Shown piece after piece: positions 44,055-51,328 of a stretch of DNA of 64,000 nt. Position 1 is the stretch's first letter; every line of letters begins with the position of its first letter. The notes beneath the pieces were generated by a model. The model was not told the origin of the DNA and searched no databases. It was given only the letters and a program-made list of their open reading frames with translations. This DNA comes from Bacillota bacterium. Its GTDB lineage: Bacteria; Bacillota; Clostridia; Christensenellales; Aristaeellaceae. The stretch covers positions 62,001 through 126,000 of the forward strand of contig JAEYOV010000076.1 of NCBI GenBank assembly GCA_023411395.1, given 5' to 3'. Both the position numbers and the translations under genes were made by a program.

Positions 44055-45410
44055 TCAATCGATGTATTCCATGATAGTGCAGCCGTCGGTCAGCGCCCGG
44101 TCCTCCCGGTCGGCAAACTCCTGGTATTCCATTTCCTGCTGGATGGATACCACGGTGTCGCCCCGCTCCAGCACGGTTACGCTGGTCTTGACCGCCTTCA
44201 TGGAACTGGATCCCAGGAAACCGCCCCAGGCGCGCTGGATAAGGTACACATAATCCTGTCCCTCACCCTCGTTGCGCACGGCGCTGGCAGGCATCAGCGT
44301 GGCGGAATCCTTGGCCCTGTACGTGACCGTCACCTCGGTATTGCCGTCGGTGACCATGCGGGTGATGCCGCCCTTGATGGAAATGATGTTCTCGGTCAGC
44401 GTGACGTATACATACTTTTTCCCGTCGCCTTCCAGCACGGTTTTTTCCACCGATGTCCGTTCGGAGCCGTAATCGCCGGCCACATCCACCCTTGTTCCGT
44501 CGGCAATGGCTTTGTTCAGGCTGGTGATTTCCGCGCGCAAAACGGGCGCGGCGTTTTCCTGGCTCAGTGTGAAGGCGCTCTTTTTTCCGTCATACGCGTC
44601 GCCGTTCTTTACATCCATGGAAACCACGTATCCGTCATGGGGCGCGGTGATCGTGGTTAATGTATTCTTGCGCTGGGCCAGGGCGACCATGTCGTCCGAT
44701 ATGACTGCCAGTTCCTTCAGCAGCGCGTTCCGCTCGTTGATATACTTGAACGTATCACTTCTGACCCTTAGCTTTGCACTGTTGAAGGATTTGAAAAAGG
44801 TGTCGTATGCTTCATCATAGGCGGTCTTTGCGGTCTGAGCCTCGGTCACCGCCTGCGTAAGGTCGGCTTTCCCGGCGACCTGTTCCGGCCATTTGGCAAT
44901 ATCCGCCTCAAGCGTGATGCCTTGGCGCAGCGCCAGGGTGCGGGCGGTATGCTCCGCCGCCGCCAGCGTGGTCTGCTTTTCCATCACGCCATCATACATG
45001 TCGTTTTGGGCGCTTGTTTTTGATGCCTTGCGGTTTTCGATATCCTTACCCATCAATTCCGCGGCTTTCTCGTCGTACTTGTCGTTCAGTTCCTTCCATT
45101 TATCCTCATAATCGGGAATGGCTGCGGTGAACAGCGTTTCCCCCGCCTTTACGTGGTGGCCTGGGCGCACGTAAACCTTATCGATTACAATATTGCTTTT
45201 GGCCGCATCCGTCAAAATATGGTCGGTTGTCTCGGGAAAGTACACCTGCGCATTCAGCCTGATCTTCTGCTCCAGCCTGCCGCGGCTGGCCCGCACAATT
45301 TGAATTTTGGGGGTGGTGATGGTCATGACCGTCTTGGCAAAGAACATGCACAGCGCCACCGTCACCGCAAGAATGATAAGGCCTTTTAAAGCAATTTTTT
45401 TAAGCTTCAT
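44055..45410 (-). CDS. HlyD/MacA-like adaptor protein
   Basis: A 451-residue protein with one N-terminal membrane helix (ALKGLIILAVTVALCMFFA), a split lipoyl/barrel-sandwich domain (VYVRPGHHVKAGETLF; ITAPHDGYVVSMDVKNGDAY), a coiled-coil hairpin of about 130 residues between the halves, and C-terminal beta domains. This is the membrane fusion architecture of MacA-like adaptors. It lies between the MalG-type permease and the MacB-like gene on one transcript. Partners outside these two are unknown. Confidence 0.82.
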   Translation of the reverse strand: MKLKKIALKGLIILAVTVALCMFFAKTVMTITTPKIQIVRASRGRLEQKIRLNAQVYFPETTDHILTDAAKSNIVIDKVYVRPGHHVKAGETLFTAAIPDYEDKWKELNDKYDEKAAELMGKDIENRKASKTSAQNDMYDGVMEKQTTLAAAEHTARTLALRQGITLEADIAKWPEQVAGKADLTQAVTEAQTAKTAYDEAYDTFFKSFNSAKLRVRSDTFKYINERNALLKELAVISDDMVALAQRKNTLTTITAPHDGYVVSMDVKNGDAYDGKKSAFTLSQENAAPVLRAEITSLNKAIADGTRVDVAGDYGSERTSVEKTVLEGDGKKYVYVTLTENIISIKGGITRMVTDGNTEVTVTYRAKDSATLMPASAVRNEGEGQDYVYLIQRAWGGFLGSSSMKAVKTSVTVLERGDTVVSIQQEMEYQEFADREDRALTDGCTIMEYID

Positions 45411-45428
45411 ACCCTTGCTCCTCTCCCG

Positions 45429-46337
45429 CTATTTCAGCTCGCTGAGCGCCACGCCCAGCAGGATGTCTTCCTGAAAGTAAAAATAGATGAACAACGCCGG
45501 AAGGATGTACAGCGCCGCGCCGGCAAAGGCCACATCCGCCCGTTCGGTACTCAATTGGTTGAACATTACCGACAGGGGCTGGTCGGCCGTTCTGTTGGAT
45601 AGGTATACCAGCGGCTGCTCCACCATGTTCCAGCAATCCGCAAAGGACAGCGCCACGGCCGCACCCAGGATGGGCCGGCAGACGGGGATCACCACATGGG
45701 CATAGCAGCGGAAGGTGCCCGCCCCGTCCATCATTCCCGCCTCCAGCAATTCGCCGGGCAGGCTGACCATGTACTGGCGCAGGAGGAAGATGTAGAAGGG
45801 AGAGAACCACATGGGCAGAATCACCGCCCATGGTGTTTCCATGATCCCCATCCAGCGCAGGGTAATCACGCTTGGTGCCATGGTCACCTGAAAGGGCAGC
45901 ACCATCAGCATCAAGATTCCGAAGAACATCGCGTCCCGTCCCTTGAAATGAAAACGGCTCAGCGCGTAGGCCATCAGCGGGACAACAGCGGCCTGGCCCA
46001 ATAAAATGGCCGCGGTGTATTTGGCGGAGTTCACAAACAGCTTCAGGTATTGCGGCTCCTCGATGAGTATCTTGTAATACTGCCGCACGGAGGCCATGGC
46101 CGGGGAGACGAGCACGTCCAGCCATTTGGTTTCGTCATAATTGCCCCGAAGCTTCAAATACGCCTCCATCTCCCCCTTGGGGAAGAAGGAATACAGGAAC
46201 GTAAAAAAGATGGGGATCAGGATCAAAACCGCGATGACCGACAGAAGCACCAGGGATACCAACCGCCCCGGCATTATGCGTCTGTGCCGGCGCACGGCAT
46301 GAATTGGCTGCTTTACGGCAGAGGTTTGCGTTTGCAT
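45429..46337 (-). CDS. Sugar-type ABC permease, MalG subunit
   Basis: A 302-residue membrane subunit with six helices and the MalG-type EAA loop (LLEAGMMDGAGTFRCYAHVVIPVCRPIL). The ATG at 46337 follows GGAGGGAGACGC; the frame is open 17 codons further. It follows the MalF gene by 13 nt. No ATPase gene lies in the operon, so a shared MsmX-like ATPase encoded elsewhere is expected. Confidence 0.92.
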   Translation of the reverse strand: MQTQTSAVKQPIHAVRRHRRIMPGRLVSLVLLSVIAVLILIPIFFTFLYSFFPKGEMEAYLKLRGNYDETKWLDVLVSPAMASVRQYYKILIEEPQYLKLFVNSAKYTAAILLGQAAVVPLMAYALSRFHFKGRDAMFFGILMLMVLPFQVTMAPSVITLRWMGIMETPWAVILPMWFSPFYIFLLRQYMVSLPGELLEAGMMDGAGTFRCYAHVVIPVCRPILGAAVALSFADCWNMVEQPLVYLSNRTADQPLSVMFNQLSTERADVAFAGAALYILPALFIYFYFQEDILLGVALSELK

Positions 46338-46350
46338 GCGTCTCCCTCCT

Positions 46351-47226
46351 CTATACCTGGTTGGGCGAACGCACGGCCTTGGTAGCATACATCATGCCGA
46401 ACAAAACAAACACAATGATGGCAAAGCTATAGGCCGCGGTGGTTACATCCTGGTAATCCAGTCTGGCAAACTTGTTGTTCATAAAATGCTGGAGTGTGTA
46501 CACCGTTTCGTCGGGATAGGCACCGCCGATGAAGTACACCTCCTTGAAAATCTTGAAGGCGTTGACCCAGGCCAGCATGAACACCAGGAACGCCGTGGGG
46601 ATGAGCAGCGGCAGCGTGATCTTCGTCTCCCGCTGGAAGGCGTTGGCCCCCTCCAGGCTGGCGTACTCGTAGTACGCCTCCGGCACGGTTTGCAGCGCCG
46701 CGGCAAAGATCACCACGGAGAAGCCAAGGTTTTTCCAAATGTACAAAAGAACCACCGGCACCCGGAGCGCGCCGCCCTCCAGCCATAGGACACGGCTTAA
46801 GCCAAGGCCGGTCAGGATGCGGTTCATGACGCCGCCAAAGTCGAACATCAAAAGCCAGATCAAAAGCAGCGCCGAGGAGGGCATCAAATACGGCAGCAGC
46901 AGCGCGTTGCGGAAAAAGGCACCGCGGTTCCTTAGCGTTCTTAACATGGTGGCCAGCAAAAAGGACATGATCCAGATCACCGGGGCGCACAGGAGGGAAA
47001 GCTCCATGGTGTTTTTGAGCCCTACCCGGAACATTTCATTCTGCCATATTTCCTTGTAATTTTGAAACCATACGAAACTGTTTTTGAAGGTGCCGTCCGT
47101 CATGCTGTAATAGATGCCGCCGATAAACGGGGCCAGATAGAACGCCATCAACCCGATCAGGCCGGGCAGCAAAAACAGCCAGACGCTTTTTTTCCGCCGG
47201 AACAAAATTTTGTTCCTCCCTTCCAT
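46351..47226 (-). CDS. Sugar-type ABC permease, MalF subunit
   Basis: A 291-residue membrane subunit with six helices (first: VWLFLLPGLIGLMAFYLAPFIGG) and an EAA loop (EYASLEGANAFQRETKITLPLLIPT). The P-F-I-G-G-I-Y-Y-S-M start of this family is clear. It pairs with the MalG-type subunit next to it and should receive substrate from the propeller-fused binding protein encoded upstream. Confidence 0.92.
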   Translation of the reverse strand: MEGRNKILFRRKKSVWLFLLPGLIGLMAFYLAPFIGGIYYSMTDGTFKNSFVWFQNYKEIWQNEMFRVGLKNTMELSLLCAPVIWIMSFLLATMLRTLRNRGAFFRNALLLPYLMPSSALLLIWLLMFDFGGVMNRILTGLGLSRVLWLEGGALRVPVVLLYIWKNLGFSVVIFAAALQTVPEAYYEYASLEGANAFQRETKITLPLLIPTAFLVFMLAWVNAFKIFKEVYFIGGAYPDETVYTLQHFMNNKFARLDYQDVTTAAYSFAIIVFVLFGMMYATKAVRSPNQV

Positions 47227-47279
47227 AGGGCCGGCGGCACCCCGGTTATGCCCGGGGCGCAGCCGGCGCCATGCGAAAC

Positions 47280-49601
47280 TTACTGCCTTTCCTTCAGGAT
47301 CATGCGGATCTTTTTATCCACTTCCGTTATGAACTGATCCAGGGACATCTGCTTCTGACGGTAACGATCCACCAGCGTCATAATTTCAGACGTACCTTCC
47401 TTGGTGCGGTAGTCCAGCACGTTGGGCACGGCCACATAGCACAGCGGCGCCATTTCCCGGTACTGGGCGATGTCCTCCGCCGCCACCTGCCAATAGTACA
47501 GATCCTTCTTGGAAATAAGATCCTCATAGGACTTAATCAAGCTTTCTATGTCCTTCTTCTCTTCCGGCTTGGCGGTTTCCAGGCGCTTTCTGGTCTTTTC
47601 CAGCTCGTCGTTCCACTGCTCCACGATTTGCTCAAAGTTCTGCATCGGCACGGGTTCGTTATCTTCGGGGAACACCATGATATGCTGGGCGGGATACATG
47701 TTCTCCAGCGCATTTTCTATATACTTGAGCGCCATTTCGGGATTTTTTGTGTTGGGATTGACGAACAGAACCTGCACATACACCGGGATTTGGACGGGCC
47801 CGCCTTCCTCCAGGGGCAGGATCAGGGGCCGCGAATACTCCAGATTCCTTCTGCCGCCCTCCACATTCAGCCAGTCGCCGTAACCCATGAACAGGGCTTC
47901 GCCTTCCTCCATCGCCATGCCCTTGCGCATGACCATGCCCGCGCTTATGCCGCCCATGCCCTCCATATCCGGAAGCGAATCGTTCAGTTCCTTTGTATTC
48001 AGGCCCCCCAGGGCCGCCATGATGTTTCGGAACAAAGGCGTGTCGAAGGACAGCTCCATGTTTTGCGCCTGGTATTGGTGGACATACAGGTCCAGCGCCA
48101 TCCGGAACATGGTTTCGCCATAGTCCCACACACCCTGCATCAAATGGATGTTGGGGTACTGTATTGATCCTTCCTCCGCCCACCAGTTCATGAAGTCAAT
48201 CAACTCCAGGAAGCTCTTGGGCATTTTGCCGGTTAATCCGTTTTCCTCCCACGGCTTGGGGGATATGCTCAGGCCGTATCCGTACATGTTCGTAGGCAGG
48301 GCATAGAACCTGCCATCCTGCTGGACGGCGCTTTGTAGGAAGGGATACATTTTGGAAAGCTCCGCCGCCAGCACCGGGGAGGAGGACAGATCCATGCAGT
48401 ACCCTTTTTCCATCAGGCTTTTGAAATCCTGATAGCTGATGTCAAAGCTATAGATATCAAAGGAATTGTCACCGGAAACCATGGCCTGGGCCAGCGCCTG
48501 TGGGTTTTCAAAATACACGCTTTGGTTGAAGGTGACGGGCACCTGGGGATACAGCAAAGAAAAGGACATGGCGGCATTGTCCATATACCCGCCGTAAACG
48601 GACAGCGAGCTGGTAGGCATGTATTGCGGGTCGGTGTTGCGCACGATCAGGCCGGCCCAGGTATTTATGGCATACAGGCCGCCGGACAGCATTGCTGCGG
48701 GTGCTGTTTCGTCGGCATAGTCCACCGGCAAAAAGGCTACCTGCGCGGCGGCGCCAAGGCCCTTCATGGCCATCAGCTTGCTGACGGTGGTATAAAACAG
48801 CGTATCCGTCTCCGGCTGGTAAGCCATACCGGACACGTTCGCGTCGCCAAAGGTGCCGGCTGTCTTGAGGCTGCCGTCCGCCGGATCAAACACCGCCACG
48901 GTGGGCTTGGCGGGTTCACGCCCGCCCTGGTAGGCTTTTTCCATATCGTACACCTTTACAAGCAGCTTGCCATCCTTGTAAGGCGTCATATCCTGTACGA
49001 AGGGCGCTTTGAAGACCTGCTTTTCGCCCGTTGACAGGTCAAAGGACGCAAATTCCGGCTTGTAGTAATCCATGTCGTTGCGGATCATGGCAAACAGCTT
49101 GTTCCCCATGATGCACAGGCGGTAGGCATCCCGTATGTACGTATAGGCGTCCTGCTTTTGTTCCATATTGGACCAGTCCAACTGCACCGGAGCGCCCAGC
49201 ACTGCCTTATCATCCTGGAAGGTCAGGGGAAACAGCTTGCCGTTCAAACGGTTCAGGCCATACAGCGTATTCCCGTCGCTGACCAGGTTGGCAATCATCG
49301 TATCCGCCTTGTCACCTATCTGGGATGTGGCTTCCTCGAGGGTGGCGTAGTAGCCCGACTCCAGGCCGGAAGCCACTTTCACGGGCTTTTCCTGGCCAGG
49401 CACAAAGGCATAGATTTCAGAGCCCCACAGCGAGTACAAAGTGTCCCCCACCGCTGCCAGCGTAGGGGAAGAGTAGCCTTTAATCCCCATCTCATTGCGC
49501 TGCTCCTCGGTGAAAAGCATCGCATCCCCCGGTGCGGCCAGCGCACCCGCGGCGATAACAAGAATGGCTATAAAGCAAAACAAAAAGGTTGCCTTCCTCA
49601 T
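47280..49601 (-). CDS. Beta-propeller/solute-binding protein fusion (copy 1)
   Basis: A 773-residue exported protein. After a signal peptide (FCFIAILVIAAGALA) residues about 30-330 look like a beta-propeller, built of repeated strands such as VGDTLYSL, DGNTLYGLN, MGNKLFAMI and ETDTLFYTTVSKLMAMKG. From about 332 a type-1 (SBP_bac_1) fold follows: FSLLYPQVPVTFNQ, FYALPTNMYGYGLSISPKPWEENG, FVNPNTKNPEMALKYI. A charged helical hairpin of about 70 residues near the end (QWNDELEKTRKRLETAKPEE) is shared with copy 2. There is no lipobox. The ATG at 49601 has GGAGGAG. First gene of the MalF/MalG operon. Confidence 0.85.
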   Translation of the reverse strand: MRKATFLFCFIAILVIAAGALAAPGDAMLFTEEQRNEMGIKGYSSPTLAAVGDTLYSLWGSEIYAFVPGQEKPVKVASGLESGYYATLEEATSQIGDKADTMIANLVSDGNTLYGLNRLNGKLFPLTFQDDKAVLGAPVQLDWSNMEQKQDAYTYIRDAYRLCIMGNKLFAMIRNDMDYYKPEFASFDLSTGEKQVFKAPFVQDMTPYKDGKLLVKVYDMEKAYQGGREPAKPTVAVFDPADGSLKTAGTFGDANVSGMAYQPETDTLFYTTVSKLMAMKGLGAAAQVAFLPVDYADETAPAAMLSGGLYAINTWAGLIVRNTDPQYMPTSSLSVYGGYMDNAAMSFSLLYPQVPVTFNQSVYFENPQALAQAMVSGDNSFDIYSFDISYQDFKSLMEKGYCMDLSSSPVLAAELSKMYPFLQSAVQQDGRFYALPTNMYGYGLSISPKPWEENGLTGKMPKSFLELIDFMNWWAEEGSIQYPNIHLMQGVWDYGETMFRMALDLYVHQYQAQNMELSFDTPLFRNIMAALGGLNTKELNDSLPDMEGMGGISAGMVMRKGMAMEEGEALFMGYGDWLNVEGGRRNLEYSRPLILPLEEGGPVQIPVYVQVLFVNPNTKNPEMALKYIENALENMYPAQHIMVFPEDNEPVPMQNFEQIVEQWNDELEKTRKRLETAKPEEKKDIESLIKSYEDLISKKDLYYWQVAAEDIAQYREMAPLCYVAVPNVLDYRTKEGTSEIMTLVDRYRQKQMSLDQFITEVDKKIRMILKERQ

Positions 49602-49767
49602 TGGTTTCTCCTCCATTTTCCGGCGGCTGTAAAACCCGCCTGTCTTTCCTTTGGAAATGGCTGCCACGTATTCAGACGCTCCCTGTCCGCGGATTGTTCC
49701 GATATATTTGTAAAATATTTGTCAAGGAATATTCCAGTTCTTGCGTCCTCTTTACCTGGCGGAGAAA
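49602..49767. promoter_or_regulatory. Upstream region of fusion copy 1
   Basis: On the minus strand a TTGACA is followed by ATATT/AATAT-rich DNA and preceded by the perfect palindrome GGAATATTCC (49727-49736). No convincing -10 box at standard spacing and no GACTAT-type operator is seen, so this gene's control may differ from copy 2. Confidence 0.35.
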
Positions 49768-50883
49768 TCAAGGCTGCATGCCGCTGTCTTTGACGGTTAC
49801 CGTCATGCTGTAAACAGGTGTCAAAATGGCCGGGGCTGCCAGCTCAATCCCTGTCCGCCCGAAGGCCGGTACAGCGCCTTCCATCGCATACACCGCGACG
49901 CCCGATGCCTGAATCTGTCTTGTATCATAGGCAGCAATGGGCTTGGAAGACAGCCAGACGGTGCTGACGCTTAAGGCTGCCTGCGTGCCGGGCGAGGTGG
50001 CAAATACGGCCGCTGCGCAGGCAAAAGCCGCTATAGCGGCCAGCGCGCCTGTCCATGTGGTTTTCTTCCCCGTCATGATGGTTAGGATGCGCTCCTCCAG
50101 CGGGCTAACGCTGAAGTAGGATGCGAGCACTTTGGAAAAGCGCTTGCGCTCTTCCAGGTCAAGCAGCGTCCGGGCATAGGCTGCGCGGACCTCCGAACCG
50201 CATTTTTCAAGGACATGGCGGTCGCAATTAAGCTCCATGTCCCGCCTGCATTTTGCCGCCATGAGCCATACCAGCGGATTGAACCAATGCAGGCATACCG
50301 CTGCCAGGAGGAACCCTTTTTTCAAAGTGTCGGCCCGGCGGATATGGCCGCATTCGTGGGCGAGAACGAATCCAAGTTCTTCTGCGCTGAATGCCATATG
50401 ACTGGGCAGCAAGATCCTGGGCCTTAACAAGCCGTAGGTCAGCGGCGTGGATATCCTGTCGGACGTATATACGGCCACTTGCCGGGAGAGGCGCTGCGCC
50501 GCCAAGGCCGCTTTCAGTTCCGGCGTCATGGGAGCGGGCAGTGCCGCTTGCAGCACGCGCCTTTGCCTGAAGCCTGACAGCAGGAAAAAAAGCGCACAAA
50601 GCGCCACACCGGCCAGCCAGACAAAAACCAGCGGCGGCAGCGGTGCAAGGTATGACACCGGCCGGGCAGGCAAATACGGAACCGTTGCCTGCCCCGCCTG
50701 CCTTATAGCCCCCAGAAAGCTCAGGGGGGAGGGAATGGCCACGGGCACCAGCAGCCGGAGAAGCGCCGCCGCCCACATGGCGGAAAGCATCGGGGCGGGC
50801 AGCCGCCCCCGGGTCAGAGACCGCAGGAGCAGGATGCACAGGATCATGGCGCTGCCCGCCAGACTCATTTCCGGGATACTCAT
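49768..50883 (-). CDS. BlaR1-type membrane metalloprotease (M56)
   Basis: A 371-residue sensor protease. Several membrane helices surround a cytoplasmic zinc site H176-E-C-G-H180 (FVLAHECGHIRRAD), with a third ligand probably E217 in RDMELNCD. A last helix (about 279-297) leads to an outside tail of only about 75 residues; the penicillin-binding sensor of classical BlaR1 is absent. It would cleave or trigger loss of the repressor encoded just upstream (4-nt overlap). The signal is unknown. Confidence 0.9.
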   Translation of the reverse strand: MSIPEMSLAGSAMILCILLLRSLTRGRLPAPMLSAMWAAALLRLLVPVAIPSPLSFLGAIRQAGQATVPYLPARPVSYLAPLPPLVFVWLAGVALCALFFLLSGFRQRRVLQAALPAPMTPELKAALAAQRLSRQVAVYTSDRISTPLTYGLLRPRILLPSHMAFSAEELGFVLAHECGHIRRADTLKKGFLLAAVCLHWFNPLVWLMAAKCRRDMELNCDRHVLEKCGSEVRAAYARTLLDLEERKRFSKVLASYFSVSPLEERILTIMTGKKTTWTGALAAIAAFACAAAVFATSPGTQAALSVSTVWLSSKPIAAYDTRQIQASGVAVYAMEGAVPAFGRTGIELAAPAILTPVYSMTVTVKDSGMQP

Positions 50884-51242
50884 CTGTCCAGCTCCTCTAT
50901 CAGGCGGCGAAGCCGCGCGATCTCCTCATGGTTCAGCTTTTTTCCACCCACCATGGCTGCAAACATCTGCTCGGTGGAGCCGGCGAACATCCTGTTTTTG
51001 AGTTCCTCCGCCTCTTTGCGCTGAACTTCCTCCCTGACGGTCAATGCATGGCACATAAAGTTCGGCTCGCTTCGCCGGATGGCGCCCTTTTCGATGCACT
51101 TTTTGATTACGGTGTAGGTGGTGTTGCGGTTCCAGCCGATTTCCGCCGCCAATGTTTTGGCGATCTGGCCCGCCGGCTGGTCCCCCGCCTGCCACAACAC
51201 CTCCATCACCTTCAGTTCCGATTCAAACAGCTTGATTTCCAT
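50880..51242 (-). CDS. BlaI/MecI-family transcriptional repressor
   Basis: A 120-residue winged-helix repressor. The DNA-binding part (LFESELKVMEVLWQAGDQPA; TTYTVIKKCIEKGAIRR) and the C-terminal dimer helices (LNHEEIARLRRLIEEL) match the family. The Asn-Phe cleavage site known from staphylococcal BlaI is not present at the equivalent place, so any proteolytic control must use another bond. The start at 51242 follows GGAAGGGA; the frame is open to 51305. Operators matching a shared consensus lie in its own promoter and in that of fusion copy 2. Confidence 0.93.
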   Translation of the reverse strand: MEIKLFESELKVMEVLWQAGDQPAGQIAKTLAAEIGWNRNTTYTVIKKCIEKGAIRRSEPNFMCHALTVREEVQRKEAEELKNRMFAGSTEQMFAAMVGGKKLNHEEIARLRRLIEELDR

Positions 51243-51283
51243 GAAATGTCCCTTCCTTGTGAGCAATTGTGTAGGGCAAGGGT

Positions 51284-51312
51284 ATACTATCACAATCGTC
51301 ACCAATTGTCAA
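51284..51312 (-). promoter_or_regulatory. Promoter of blaI-blaR1
   Basis: On the minus strand a perfect TTGACA (51307-51312), a 17-nt spacer and TAGTAT (51284-51289). The spacer and -10 box carry an operator, so autoregulation is likely. The sequence closely resembles the promoter at 53676-53705. Confidence 0.75.
51285..51300 (-). promoter_or_regulatory. BlaI-type operator 3
   Basis: On the minus strand GACGAT-tgtg-ATAGTA, overlapping the -10 region of the blaI promoter. It has the same half-sites and 4-nt spacing as the two operators upstream of fusion copy 2. Confidence 0.65.
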
Positions 51313-51328
51313 GAAATGGATGATCTTC

